NCBI GenBank assembly: GCA_963767635.1
Contig: CAVYEM010000002.1
Coordinates: 1 to 64,000 of the forward strand
Direction: 5' to 3'
DNA length: 64,000 nucleotides
Origin: CAVYEM01 sp963767635
GTDB taxonomy: Bacteria; Vulcanimicrobiota; Vulcanimicrobiia; Vulcanimicrobiales; Vulcanimicrobiaceae
Position numbers and translations under genes: made by a program. The notes below the pieces were generated by a model. It did not search any database. It had not been told where the DNA came from and worked only from the letters and a program-made list of their open reading frames with translations. Shown one piece after another: positions 1 through 12,801 of this stretch (position 1 is its first letter; each line of letters starts with the position of its first letter).

Positions 1-1862
1 TGCTCGGCGCAATCTCCGCTACTGCGCCCGCGCAGGTCCTGAGCGTCATGGAGCGTGCCGTTGCGTCGGGTTTGCTGCAAGAACCGGCGGAGGCGCCCAC
101 CAAGTTCCGCTTCCGCCACGCGCTGATCCGCCAGGCCTTGGCCGATCAGCTGGTGCTTGCCCTGGCAGCGCCGCTGCACGTGCGCATCGCGCAAGAGATT
201 GAGGCGATGCCCGCCGCACGCAGCCGCGCCGCTGAGCTCGCCTATCATTGGTCGGCTGCGCGCGTCCCGGAAAAGGCACGCATCTGGAACGAAGCTGCCG
301 CGCAATCCGCGTGGGACGTGTATGCCTACCGCGATGCAATCCGCTTTTATACCGACGCTTTGCGTTGGGGGTATCCGGCCGGGACGCAGCGAGCTGCCGT
401 GTACGAACGGCTCGGCATGCTGCTGTACATCGACGGCTGCGGCGAAGAGCCCGCGCAGTGGTTCGCCCGCTCGCGGCAAGAGTATGATTCTTGCGGAAAC
501 GCGGTCGGCGCAGCGCATGCGCTGCTGCTGCAGGCGGATCAGAGCTGGGTCGATGCGCGCACGCAAGAAAGCGTGCGCGCCGCTTCGGAAGCAGCAGTCG
601 CGCTCAAGCGCCTGGGCCACGTGCAAATGTACGCGCAGGCGCTTTTGACGGTCGCGCGTTTCTCAATCACGCTCGGACACGTCGATCGAACGCTCGCGCA
701 CCTGCGCGCAGTCGATGCCGTGCACGCACACTTAGATCCCGGTTCACGAGCCGCTCTGCACGAGGTTCGCGGAGAAACCCACGCGGTGCTGGGACGCACC
801 CAATTGGCGCTGGAGGATTTCCGGCAAGCCGCGTTACTTGCGGCACAAAGCGGCGTGAGCGAGCTCATCTCTCAGATCGAAAACAATTTTGCGCTCGCAG
901 CGTTCGACCTAGGCGACTTGGATCTGGCGATGGCGCGCCATCAGATCGCCGTCGACGAAGCGCATCGCACCGGAATGATGTGGCGCATTGCATACTGCTC
1001 CTTGAATTACGCGCGCACGCTGACGTTCAAAGGCCGTTTGGAACGCGCGCGCGCGCTCACGTGGGAAGCGCTGGAGGCGGGTGTGACGACGGCGACGTTC
1101 AAAACCAAAGCCGCCAGCGTCGGCATTCCGCTTGCGCTGCTGCTGAACGACCGCGCGCTGCTCGAAGCATGCGCCGACGAATCGACGCTCGAGCTTGCGG
1201 CGCAGTCCGCAGAGATTCAGCGCATCGCTTCGGTCACCGCAGCCTTTGCGAGTTTACGCGTGGCGCAAGGCAGCCGCGCCGAGGCCCGGGCGCTGCTCTC
1301 GCCTGGGATTCGCGCGATTCCGCACGCACACCGTGCGTGGGAGCTGTTCCTGGCTGTCGCCCAGTGGGGCGATCGCGACGACGTGCAGCTGGCTGCAGCA
1401 TTATTGGAAACCGCGGCGGGACGTCCCGTTTTGCGGCGCGCGTATCGGCTGCTATTTGCCGCGTTGTGCGAGAGCGAGAAGAATGCCGCGCGCGCGGAGC
1501 GTTTGGGCGTTGCCGCCGCAAGTCAATTCGCGCGCATGGGCGACGTGCTTCACGAGGCGATCGCTCTGCAGGCCGCCGGCCGCGCGAAGGACGCGCGTAC
1601 GCGCTATCGCGCGATGGGCGCCGTGCGCGATGCCGATCGCCCCGGCAAAGACGAACGCCCCAAGGTCTCCGTCCAACTCACGCTGCGGCAAAAGCAAATC
1701 GCGCAGCTGGTCGCGCAGGGAGAGACCAACCGAGCGATCGCGCAGCATCTGCACATCAGCGAACACACCGTCGAGCATCACCTTACGGGCATATTCGTGC
1801 GGCTTGGGTTGAAGTCTCGGGCGCAGCTCGCGCATATTCTGGGCTTGAACGAAGCGCTATAG
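1..1862 (+). CDS. LuxR-type transcriptional regulator, C-terminal part (5' truncated by window)
   Basis: The frame is open from base 3 without a stop, so the gene begins before the window; the ATG at 48 is internal. The first ~500 residues are alpha-helical and Ala/Arg/Leu rich, like the TPR-like region of large LuxR (LAL/MalT-type) regulators, and FRFRHALIRQAL near the beginning matches the end of their AAA ATPase module. The last ~65 residues form a GerE/LuxR helix-turn-helix (LTLRQKQIAQLVAQG, then SEHTVEHHL). Such proteins are ATP-dependent cytoplasmic regulators with a C-terminal DNA-binding domain. The P-loop would lie upstream and cannot be seen. The gene ends about 70 bp before the first TonB receptor and may regulate it; that link is inferred from position only. 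Confidence 0.85.
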   Translation, partial: LGAISATAPAQVLSVMERAVASGLLQEPAEAPTKFRFRHALIRQALADQLVLALAAPLHVRIAQEIEAMPAARSRAAELAYHWSAARVPEKARIWNEAAAQSAWDVYAYRDAIRFYTDALRWGYPAGTQRAAVYERLGMLLYIDGCGEEPAQWFARSRQEYDSCGNAVGAAHALLLQADQSWVDARTQESVRAASEAAVALKRLGHVQMYAQALLTVARFSITLGHVDRTLAHLRAVDAVHAHLDPGSRAALHEVRGETHAVLGRTQLALEDFRQAALLAAQSGVSELISQIENNFALAAFDLGDLDLAMARHQIAVDEAHRTGMMWRIAYCSLNYARTLTFKGRLERARALTWEALEAGVTTATFKTKAASVGIPLALLLNDRALLEACADESTLELAAQSAEIQRIASVTAAFASLRVAQGSRAEARALLSPGIRAIPHAHRAWELFLAVAQWGDRDDVQLAAALLETAAGRPVLRRAYRLLFAALCESEKNAARAERLGVAAASQFARMGDVLHEAIALQAAGRAKDARTRYRAMGAVRDADRPGKDERPKVSVQLTLRQKQIAQLVAQGETNRAIAQHLHISEHTVEHHLTGIFVRLGLKSRAQLAHILGLNEAL

Positions 1863-1869
1863 CGGGATT

Positions 1870-1904
1870 CCGGGATACCTGCGGCGGGCAGCCGAATGTA
1901 TATT
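1870..1904 (+). promoter_or_regulatory. Candidate promoter of first TonB receptor
   Basis: The 13-mer CCGGGATACCTGC (1870-1882), a 16-bp spacer and a -10-like TATATT (1899-1904) precede the start codon by 29 bp. The same 13-mer, the same 16-bp spacer and TATACT occur before the paralogous receptor at 6033. The upstream block is unlike a sigma-70 -35 box and could be an ECF -35 element or an activator site. Confidence 0.5.
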
Positions 1905-1933
1905 GAACGCGACTAATGTCGTTGGAGGGCGGT

Positions 1934-4900
1934 ATGGTGCTTTGCATGCGTAGCTTCCGCGTTTTCGCTGCGGTGTTTCTCACTTTTGCGTTCATCGCCG
2001 CGACCATCCCGGCGGCATTCGCCGGCACGACCGGGGGACTTAGCGGTACGATTGCAGACGCGCAATCGCAAAAGCCCATTGCTGACGCCGCCGTCACCGT
2101 CACGAGTGCCTCTCAAACCGCCACGACGACGACGAATGCCGCAGGCAAATACGTGTTCGTCTCGCTGATGCCGGACACGTACGCGGTCACGGTTGCGCGT
2201 CAGGGATACGAACCGCTCACGCTAAGCGGCATTTCGATTTTTGCGGATCAAGTTCAGTCACTGCCAATCAAGATGCGCGTTAGCCTGCGCACGATCGCCA
2301 GCGTAACGAGCCGGTCCTCGATTTCTCCGGTAAAGCCAGGCGTTACGACGGACGTCTATTCGGTCAACCCCGCGCTTACGCAAGCCGCCGCGCCCGTCGG
2401 AGGCGGCGGCAACTTGGACAATGCGTATTCGGCGATCGCGTCGATGCCGGGCGCCTACGTGCCGCCCGACCAAACCGGCGTCAACCAGACCGTGTATATC
2501 CGGGGCGGAAACTACGATCAGATCGGCTATGAGTACGACGGCGTGCCGGTAAACCGATCCTTTGATAACTACCCCTCGCACACCGCCTCGACGCTGGGGC
2601 AGGAAGAATTGCAGATCTACACTGGGGGCGGTCCGGCCAGCTCGAACGCAACGGGGCTTTCCGGGTTCATCAATCAGGTCGTCAAGACCGGCACCTATCC
2701 CGGGTTCGGAAGCATCTCGGCGCGTGTCGGCTCGCCGTCATTCCACCACGAGTTGCAGGTCGAAGCCGGCGGAGCAACCCCTAACCGCTTGTTTTCATAC
2801 TATGTGGGCTTGAGCGGATACAATCAGGAATTCAGATATCTTACACAAGACAACGGCGCCGGCGTAAACGCAGAATTTCCGCAGTTCTGGCCCGAGCTAC
2901 GTTACGACCAATCTCTCGTTCTGGCCCGCCGTTTATCCGACGTGCAACAACAACAAGCCGAGCGACTTGTACACCAATCCAATACTCCGCTCTCCGACGG
3001 TCGCTCTCTGGAACGATCCCGGCTGCTACGATTATCTGGGCTCGAACATCGATCTGCCCGCCGGAATCAATGGCCGCGAAACTGTCGCCAACGTGCACTT
3101 CGGGATCCCGCACAAACACGATGGCGGCCGCGACGACGTTCAGCTGCTTTACACGAACTCCTACCAGCTGATAAACGCCTACAACTCGCCAAACGACTTC
3201 CAGCCGATGCTTTCGACGTTTGAAAAGGATACGGCGGCATGCTGCGACAGCAGTGGAAACCCCATCGACGTCGGACAGCTTGCGTATGCCCCAATGTGGC
3301 CGGATTTTTATACCTTTCCGGCCGGCACATCGTTCCTGCAGCCCGCAACGGCTCGGGTTATCGCCTACCCGTTCCCGGGATCACCGTCGAACCGCTGCTA
3401 CAACACGAACTGGATAGGGGGCCAAGACAGCAATGCGCCGGCTCCCATTACCGTGCCGGGACAGTGCGGCGCGGGAGGTTATTCCGGTCTGCCTAACACG
3501 TATCGCGACGGCGAGAATTACCAAGCCAGCATCGTCAAGGTGCAGTATCAGAAGAACATCGGCAGCCGCGCGTACCTGCGGCTGTTCGGATACTCGTTTT
3601 TTTCGACGTGGGATCAGGGCGGCGCGATCGGAGACGGCCTAACGGGTCCGAACGGCGGCTTGTCGCTGGCGGGTTATCGGACAGGCTACGATTACGAGAT
3701 CGGCTCCCACGCGCGCGGAGGGCAGATCGAGTTCGCGGATCAAATCAACGACGCCAATCAACTGAGCGCGACGTTCAACTATGTAACCTCCAACACGCTG
3801 CGCTCCAACAATTTGAACGATCTCAACTACGCAGGCGCACCGTTTAACGACTATACCGGCTCAGGCGGCGTTGCGGTGAGCAACCTGACCAATGGAACGC
3901 AGTGCTTTGCCGCCTACGATACGACGCAGAATCCCGACGCCAACGGCATCGATAACTACACTGCCGGGCAGCCGGCGCCGTGCAACGATCCAATCACGCA
4001 AGGCTCCTTCAGCGATCTCACCGGAAATTCCGACTACGGGCCCGCGCAAAACCAGAGCTGTTCGGGTGGGGCGGCCGCACCGATTCCTGTCGCTGCGTGC
4101 GCGGCCGGAGCGTCGTGGAGAATGACCTATCTCGGCAACCAGGGCGACGTCAACAAAATTACGCCCAAGTTTGCCAATTTTTCCGTGAGCGACGAATACA
4201 AGCCGAACGACAAGCTCGATATCAATGCGAGCATCCGTTTCGAACGCGACCAGTTCGATCTTACGCCGATTGCAGGCGATCCCGCCAAAGACTTCTGGTT
4301 TAGGGCAGCTCAGAAAGAGTATTGCTACGATCCGAAGACGCTGCAATTTGCGCTCATCCCCGAGCCGCCGCAGTTTTTGCGCGACATCCAGCCTTACGTG
4401 ACGTTCAACTGTCCGATCAACCCGGTCGACGGCGAGCAGACGGTACATCCCGACGGGCTAAACGGACACATTCTGATGACGGATCAGTTCAACCCGACAT
4501 ACGTGCAGAATTATTTCTCACCGCGGTTCGGATTAACGTACACTACCGATCCGAATACCGTGCTGCGCTTTTCGGCCGGCCACTACTTCCAGCAGCCTCA
4601 GACGTACGAGATCGAATACGATACCGAGCAGCCCAATTTGCCGGCGCTGCTCGTGGGCTTCCTGCAGTTTGGCTTCAACACGCCGTTTCACCCGGCGAAG
4701 GCGCAGGAAGCAAACAACTTCGACTTCTCTTACGAGCACCAGTTCCCGCATAGCGGCGTTGGCCTGAAAATGACGCCGTACTACCGGTATGCCACCAATG
4801 AAATCTACTCGGCCAATGTTCCCACGCTGTTCCTGGGAACCGGCTTCAACTCCGGAATCGAGAGCACGTACGGCGTCGAACTGCAAGTAACCAAGGGAGA

Positions 4901-5897
4901 CTTCAGCAAGAACGGCTGGTCCGCGGCGCTCTCGTACACGTACACGCATTCGAAAGAGAAGTGGGCGGACTATCCCAACTCAACGATCAACCCGGTCGAC
5001 CCATTCAACCAAGACATTCTTGCCTACAATGCGCTCACGAAAGCCGGCGGCGGCGCGCCATGCTACTCGACGGAAGCGCAAGACTCCGCGGCCAATCCCA
5101 CCGGAGCGCTACCCGCTTGCAGCGGCTCAGCGACTAGCGCGTACGACGATTGGTCCATCATCGCCAATCCGTATTACAACAAGTCACCGCAACCGGCGCT
5201 TGACAAGAACGGGTGGTACGACACAGGTCTGGACGGCCCGTATATCTCCCCGAACGTGTTTGTGCTTCTGGTCAACTACAAGCACGAAAAGTTCTCCATC
5301 ACGCCGGCGCTGATGCTCAATCAAGGCGCGTCATACGGCAGTCCTGCTGATTTTCAGGGACTGGACCCGCGCACGTGCCGGCAAAATCAAGGACCCACCG
5401 GCGCAAATATCCCTTCGGCTCCCAGTTTGCTGACTCCAGACTACACATCATGCCACGCGGCAGCCGTCGGCGCGAGCGGCAGCACTCCCGGCTATCTCTT
5501 CATTCCGAATCCGTACACGGGCGCATTCGACACGTTCGGGCAGTTCCACCAGCCATGGCAAGTGAACCTGGGCTTGCAGATGCGGTATGACATAAACCCC
5601 CGCGTCACGGCACATCTGACCATCGCCAATCTCTACCAGCGCTGCTTCGGCGGCTCCAGCGAACCCTGGACCAAAATATATCCGCCGGATCACAATGCGT
5701 GCGCCTACTACCGCAACCAGTTCTACATCAGCAATTTCTACAACGGCAGTAGCCCCAATGACGCCGCAGCGAACGGCGTCCCGCTCAATCCGTACTTCAC
5801 CGCTGCGTTTGCGCCGTCGTTCGACGGCAACGACGTCGCCAGCTACAACCAGGTCCTGCCGCTCCAACTCTATTTCGACGTGCAAATCAAACTGTAA
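1934..5897 (+). CDS. TonB-dependent receptor with N-terminal carboxypeptidase-regulatory domain (one frameshift)
   Basis: Outer-membrane TonB-dependent transporter of ~1320 residues. The start ATG at 1934 follows GGAGGG and gives a signal peptide. Next come a carboxypeptidase-like beta-sandwich (GLSGTIADAQSQKPIADAAV, then GKYVFVSLMPDTY), a plug domain (VYIRGGNYDQIGYEYDGVPVN) and a long beta-barrel rich in Tyr, Asn and Gly that ends LQLYFDVQIKL, as outer-membrane barrels do. The frame shifts once near 2880-2890: the upstream frame fails after FPQFW, and the next frame continues FWPAVYPTCN, which matches the paralog at 6033. One extra base explains this, and a sequencing error is likelier than a true pseudogene. 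The substrate is unknown; the neighbouring exported peptidases suggest peptides. Confidence 0.85.
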
Positions 5898-5966
5898 ACT
5901 CCCGGAGCGTTAGGCCGCTAAGCAAGCGAGCACGCAGCCGTAAAAGCACGCCGATATAGCGGAACT

Positions 5967-6001
5967 CCGGGATACCTGCCGCGGCTCCCGTTTCCTATAC
6001 T
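5967..6001 (+). promoter_or_regulatory. Candidate promoter of second TonB receptor
   Basis: CCGGGATACCTGC (5967-5979), 16 bp, then TATACT (5996-6001), 31 bp before the ATG at 6033. It repeats the arrangement upstream of the first receptor, while the sequence around it has diverged. This supports a functional element and joint control of the two receptors. Confidence 0.5.
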
Positions 6002-6032
6002 GAGGATCAGCCTGCATTCTCGGAGGAACGGC

Positions 6033-9000
6033 ATGGTTTTTCGTTTTCGCGCATTTCGCACGTTTGCTGCCGCGCTCATTTCCTGTGCGATGCTCTTGGG
6101 TCAAGCCGTTCCGGCAGTGGCCGGCACGACCGGCGGTCTGAGCGGCACGGTCACCGACGTGCAATCCGGCGCGCCGATGGCGAATGTGACCGTGACGGTC
6201 GTGAGTCCGTCGCAAAGCTCCACGGCGGTCACGAATGCGGCCGGCAAGTTCGTCTTCGTTTCGCTCCTGCCGGACACGTACACGCTGACGGCTCAAAAAT
6301 CCGGATACGAACCGGTGTCGATCGCCGGTATCGCCATTTTTGCGGATCAACTGCAGTCGCTTCCGGTATCGATGCGCACCAGTTTGCGAACCATCGCCAG
6401 CGTCACCAGCCGTTCCTCGCTCTCACCGGTGAAACCGGGCGTAACGACGGACGTCTATTCGGTCAATCCTGCTCTCACGCAAGCCGCAGCTCCGTTGGGC
6501 GGCGGTGGCGGCTTGAACAACGCGTATTCCGCGATCGCTGCGATGCCGGGCGCGTTCGTTCCGCCCGGGCAGATGGGCGTAAACCAAACCGTATACATTC
6601 GCGGGGGCTACTACGATCAAATCGGTTACGAATACGACGGCGTTCCGGTGAACCGCGCGTTCGATAACTATCCCGCGCATTCGGCTTCAACGCTGGGCCA
6701 GCAGGAACTCGAGATCTACACGGGTGGCGGCAGCTCGACGTCAAATGCGACGGGCCTTGCGGGCTTCATCAATCAGGTCGTGAAGTCAGGAACGTATCCG
6801 GGATATGGAACCATGCTCGGGACGCTCGGCACGCCGACGTTTTATCATGATGTTTCGGTCGAGGCGGGCGGCGCTTCATCGAACCGGCTTTTCTCCTATT
6901 ACGCCGGTTTAAGCGGCTACAATCAGGATTTTCGCTACTGGGACAACGCTAACGGCGCCGATTTGACGGATATGTTCCCGAACGCGGGCGAACTGACGAC
7001 CGGCCCCAACGGCGTCACGTCCAACACCTTTGCTTTTTATCCAGCCGTTTATCCTACGTGCAACTGGAGCAATCAGAACCTTTACGACAATCCGGCCTAC
7101 GATAAGTACTCTCTCGGCACGGATCCGGGCTGTTTCGCGTCCATTAATCCGGCGTACGGAAACGTTTCCACGATCAACGGGCGTGAAGCCGTGGCGAATT
7201 TGCACTTTGCCGTCCCCCATCGGCATGACCACGGCCGCGACGACATCCAGCTCCTCTATACGAACTCGGCGCAATTTCGGCAGTATTACACCGGCGTGAA
7301 CGACGCCGGTCCGGATGTCATCAACGATTTGATTTACGCGAACGAAAATTTGAACATCCTCGGTATCCATCAGCCCCACTGGCCCGACTATCTTACCTTT
7401 CCGTCCGGAACCGCGTTTTTGGCGCCGGCGACGACGCAACCTATTGCATATCTTTTTCCCGGCTCCCCGACGAACCGGTGCAACAACGCCATCGCACCGT
7501 TCGTGAACCATGCACCGGCGGTTCCCAATGCATGCGCGGCGGGCGATTACGCAGCGCTGCCGCCTGATTACCGCGACGGCCGCTGGGACCAGGCCAGCAT
7601 CGTGAAGCTGCAATATCAAAAGAACATCGGCAGCTCGGCCTATCTGCGCCTCTTCGGTTATACGTTTTACTCGAACACGAATCGCAGCGGCGCCGCGCGG
7701 CGCGGCATCGGCTCAGGGTTTTCCGGAACGAACTATGATTACGAGGTGGACGCCCACACGCGCGGCGGGCAGACTGCAGTTTGCCGATCAGCTCAGCGAC
7801 ACGAACCAAATTTCGGCAATGGCCAACTACGTTACTTCGACGACGTTCCGGTACAACAGCGACAATTATCTCAACACCGCCGGCCAGCAGATTAGCAATC
7901 TTACCAATGGGAAGCAATGCTTTGCCGCGTACTCCGGGACCGGTGACAACGGCATCGACACCTACACTGCGGGGCAGCCGGCCCCGTGCAACGATTCAAT
8001 CAGCCAGGGAACCTTCCGTTATCCGACCGGGCTGTCCGACAACGGCAATCCGGAAAACGTGAACTGCTCCGGCGGGGCAAACGACCCTATTCCACCCGCT
8101 GCGTGCACGGCACGGGCTTCATGGGCGCTCACCTACACGGGCAATCAGGGGCCGATCAACAGCGTGACGCCGAAATTTCTCCATTTTGCCCTGATCGACG
8201 AATGGCGGCCGAACGAGAAATTAGACATAAACGCGAGCGTGCGGTTCGAACGTGACGAATTTGATCTGGCCAACACCGACACGCCCGGAAAGAACTTCTG
8301 GTATACCGCGGCTCAGAACGAATTCTGCTACGACCCGGCCACGTATCAGCCAATCTTGGTGCCGCAAGCGCCGCAAAACGCCTCGACGCTGCAACCGTAC
8401 GTGACTTTTAACTGCCCCGTCGTCAACGGCGTTCAAACGCTGCATCCCAACGGCCGCGGGGGCAACATCCTACTTTCAAATCAATATCCGTCGACCTACA
8501 GCCAAAGTTACACCGAGCCTCGGTTCGGCATGACGTTCACGCTCAATCCGGACAACGTGCTGCGGTTTTCCGCCGGGCGCTTTGCGCAGGAGCCGCAAAA
8601 CTACGAAATCCAGTACAACAGCGCCGAGGAAAACCTCGCGTCGGAACTCGTCGGTTTCTTGCCGTTCGGTTTCTTCACGCCGCTCCACGAAGCACAAGCG
8701 CAGTTTTCCAACAACTACGACTTCTCGCTGGAGCATCATTTCAAGGGCACGGACATGTCCTTCAAGCTCACGCCGTATTATCGCTGGGCGACGCGACCAG
8801 CTGTATGAAACCGTCAACGTGCCGACGCTCAACGCATCACCCTCTCTCAATTCCGGCACTGAGCGCACGAGCGGCGTGGAACTGCAGTTTACGAAAGGCG
8901 ACTTCAATAAGAACGGCCTAGCGTTCGTACTTTCATACACGTACACGAATTCCAAAGAAAAATGGTCGAACTACGCCAACGTGCCGATCAATCCGGTTGA

Positions 9001-9834
9001 CCCATACAACGAAGACATTCAAAACTTCAACCTGCTGACCAAAGCGGGGGGCGGCGCGCCATGCTACGACCCGACGAACAGCGGTGCACCGGACGCGTGT
9101 ACGCTGGCGACCGACGTCCGTAACCCATACTATGGCATGTCGCCGCAGCCGCTGCTCGATAAATTTGCCTGGTACGATACGGGCCTCGACTACCCGTACG
9201 TTTCACCAAACACACTTGCGCTCGTTCTCAACTACAAGCACGACAAGTGGTCGATCACGCCGGCCTTGAGCTGAACGAAGGCGCAACCTACGGTACACCG
9301 GCGGACTTCATGGGTTACGATCCGCGAACGTGCGCTCAGAACCAAGCCACGGCGTTGATTCCGACCGGGGATCCGCGAAAAGCGGATTACACGTCATGCA
9401 GCTTCGCGGAAACGAGTACGGGCACGAGCGTCGGAAATCTGTACATCCCCAATCCGTACAGCGGCAAATTCGACACTTTCGGGCAGTTCCGCCAGCCTTG
9501 GCAATTCAACCTCGGGCTGCAAGTGCGGTACGACATCTCGCCACGCATCTCGGCGAACGTCACCGTAGCGAATTTGGTGAACTCATGCTTCGGCGGCTCC
9601 AGCGAACCGTGGACCAAGCAATATCCACCCGGCCGAAACATCTGCGGCTACTACACCAATCCGTTTTACATCAGCAATTTCTACAACGGAACGGGGCCGA
9701 ACGATACCGTCGCCAACGGCGTGCCGCTCAACCCGTTCTTCAACGCGGCGTTTGCGCCGGCATACGGCGACGCCAACTCCTACAACTATCCGCTGCCACT
9801 GCAGTTCTTCGTTCAACTCCAAATCAAGTTGTAG
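6033..9834 (+). CDS. TonB-dependent receptor, paralog of the preceding gene (three frameshifts)
   Basis: The start ATG follows GGAGG. A signal peptide (FRTFAAALISCAMLLG..) is followed by a carboxypeptidase-regulatory domain (GGLSGTVTDVQSG), a plug (VYIRGGYYDQIGYEYDGVPVN) and a barrel ending LPLQFFVQLQIKL. It is collinear with the receptor at 1934 and clearly a tandem duplicate. Three indels break the frame: an extra A at 7773 inside a CAGCTG site, an extra base near 8792 (WAT-DQLYETVNV resumes), and a missing base near 9270 (ITPAL-LNEGATYG resumes). Each segment keeps full similarity to the paralog and there are no other stops. The stop TAG directly abuts the ATG of the next gene, so co-transcription through 17312 is likely. 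Confidence 0.85.
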
Positions 9835-12801
9835 ATGCGCGCCGCCGCCCTAGTATTGGGTGCCGCTCTCCTGACGGTGAGCGGCACTCCCCTCGCGCGC
9901 GCCGATGCGCTGGGAAATCTGACGTTTCGCTCGATCGGGCCGTCCGTGTCGGGCGGGCGTTTGGGAGACGTTGCGGGCACGAACCAAGATCCGTCGCTGT
10001 ATTATGCCGGTGCCGCAGGCGGCGGCGTGTGGAAATCGACGGACGGCGGGATCGATTGGGAGCCGGTGTTCGATGCTGCAGGACGTTGCGCCGATCGGTG
10101 CGGTGGCGATCGATCCGACGGACGAAAACGTCGTATGGGCCGGAACGGGAGAAGCGGCTCCGCGCAATGACGTATCGTACGGCGACGGCGTCTATCGCAC
10201 GAGCGACGGCGGCAAGCACTGGCGGCGCATGGGCCTTGCCGGCACGTCACAGATCGCGCGCATTCTGATCGATCCCGCGCGGCCGGCGATCACGTCTTGG
10301 TCGCGGCGCTCGGCGATCCGTTCAAAAATTCATCGGAGCGGGGCGTGTACGAAACGACGCGACGGCGGCGCGACGTGGAAGCGCACGCTGTATGTCGGCG
10401 ACTCGAGCGGCGCATCGGATCTGGCATGGGATCCTGCGCAACCCGAGCGTCGTGTATGCGGGAATGTGGCAGTTCCGCCGAACGAGCTGGTCGATGCAAA
10501 GCGGCGGCCCGCAGGACGGCGTGTACAAGTCCTCGGACGGCGGCGCGACCTGGACGCGCCTGAGCGGCCACGGACTTCCCGACGGCGAGATGGGACGCAT
10601 CGGTTTGGCGGTCCGCGGGCACTCGCGTCTACGCGCTCATTCAATCGGCGCACGGCCTGCTGTGGCGCAGCGACGATGCCGGGCAAACCTGGCGATTCAC
10701 GTCGGCAAACACGCTCATCAACGAGCGGCCGTTTTACTTCAGCCGCATTACGGTCGATCCGACGGATCGCGAATCACGCCTTTGCCAGTTCCGTCGCGCT
10801 CGCGGAAACGCACGACGGCGGAAAAACGTGGAAGCGCACCGGCGCGCGCCTGCACGGCGATCATCACGCGATGTGGATATCCGCCGACGGCCGGCGCATT
10901 CTGGAAGGCAACGACGGCGGCGCTGCGCTTTCGCTGGATCGGCGGCAAACGCTGGGCGCGCGTGAATCTGCTGCCGATCTCGCAGGTCTATCACGTCGGC
11001 TACGATCGTGCCGTCCCGTACGACGTGTGCGGCGGTTTGCAGGACAACGGCACGTGGTGCGCTCCGTCGGACAGCCTGAGCAACGACGGCATCCTCGCCA
11101 AAGACTGGCAGAAGATCGCGGGCGGCGACGGAACGTGGACGTGGCCCGATCCCGTCGATCCGCACGTCATCTGGTATTCGAGCGGAGGCGGCGACCAACG
11201 GCGGCGAGCTCGTGGCTGTACGACGAGCGCACGAAAACGGAAACCGCGATCTCGCCGTATCTGCGCGATCAAAACGTCGTTCCGCCCAAAGCGCTGCGCT
11301 ATCGCTTCAACTGGGAGTCTCCGCTCGCATTCGATCCGTTTCGACCCGCGCGTCGCATACTACGGCGGCAACGTCGTGTTCGTCACCGGCGATCGCGGCG
11401 CGCATTGGCGGGTTATCAGTCCGGACTTGACGCGCGACATCAAGGCGCATCAGCTCATCACCGGCGGCATCACGAACGAGGGAACGGGCGCCGAAACGTC
11501 CGATACGATTTTGGTCATCGCTCCCTCGCCGCGTGCGCGCGGCGTGATATGGGTGGGCACCGACGACGGAAACGTGCAGCTCACGCGCGACGGCGGAGCG
11601 CACTGGCGCAACGTGTCGATTGCCGGCCTCGATGCCGGCTCCCGAATCGAAACCGTGGAGCCCTCGCATGTGGACGCCGCGGCGCGCGTACGCAAGCGTG
11701 GACCGGCATTTTGCGGGCGACCGCCGAGCGTACATCTATGAAACGACGGATTTCGGCGCGCACTGGCGATCGATTTCGTCGAATTTGCCGGCAGACCAGT
11801 TCGTTCGCGTCGTGCGGGAAGATCCGCACGATGCGCGAGTGCTCTATGCCGGGCTCGAACAGAGCTTTTGGATGTCGTGGAACGGCGGCGCCGACTGGCA
11901 GCGCATCGGCGCCGGATTGCCGCCTGCCTCGGTTCGCGACATTCGCGTGCAGCCGGACAGCCACGATTTGATTCTGGCCACGCACGGGCGCGGAATTTGG
12001 ATACTCGACGACGCGCGGCCGCTCGCGCAGCTCGCGCAGTTGGACCGGCCGGCGCTGCTGCCGGTGCGAACCGCGTATCTGTTCAACCGGCATCAGGACA
12101 CGTTCAACCTGCTGGCTCCCGGTGCAAATCCCCCGGCGGGCGCGCTCATCACGATCTATCAGCCTACCGCGGCCGGCGCTGCACCGCAAATGGACGTTGT
12201 AGACGACCGCGGTCGGATCGTGCGCCGGATCACCGTTCAAAACGCCGCGGGGCTGCAGCGCGTTGCGTGGCGGCTGTGCGTCGATCCGCCGCAGCCCTGG
12301 CGCAGCGCTCCGGAGTGGAACCGTGGCGAAGAATGCGGGGCGTTTACGCCGCCGGGAACGTATCGCGTGCGGCTGCGTATTGCGGGGCGCACGCTCGAAC
12401 GGCGGGTCGTCGTACGCGGCGCTCCGTTCTTCAACTATACCTGCGCGGACTATCGGGCCCGCCACGCGCTGGCCGTGCAACTTTTTGCGATATACGATGG
12501 GATCGACGGCGAACTGAACGCGCTCGATGCATGGCGCGCGAGGGCGGGAGCCGCCGGCGCGATACGCGCGCGCATCGACGCGCTTTTGGGGCAGCTGAGC
12601 GCCAATCCGCAGAATTCGCAGGATGACGATTTCCTGCAAGACATGCTGCGCGAACGCGTGCAAGGCTTGCTCAGCACGATTGACGGCGCGTATTCTCGCC
12701 CAACGGCCGCGCAATACGCGCAAGCAGCCGCGATTGCCGCGCGCTACCGCGAACTTACGCGCGAATTTCAGCAGGTGCGCGGTGCCGTCTCCCGACTGTG
12801 A
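9835..12801 (+). pseudogene. BNR/VPS10-like (sortilin/sialidase-fold) exported protein, broken by at least ten indels
   Basis: A signal peptide (ALVLGAALLTVSGTPLARA) leads into many Asp-box repeats of the form S-x-DGG-x-x-W (GVWKSTDGGIDWEP, VYRTSDGGKHWRRM, VYKSSDGGATWTRL, THDGGKTWKRTG). This is the family of ~1000-residue WD40/YVTN/BNR-like glycosyl-hydrolase-fold proteins. The C-terminal third (from ~11700) is intact and ends with a Gln/Ala-rich helical tail. The frame changes at about 10080, 10285, 10350, 10435, 10618, 10765, 10935, 11200, 11340 and 11690, mostly by +1. There are almost no nonsense codons in the correct frames, so recent decay or poor local sequence quality fits better than old decay. 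Function unknown; its place next to a TonB receptor suggests a periplasmic or surface partner. Confidence 0.75.
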
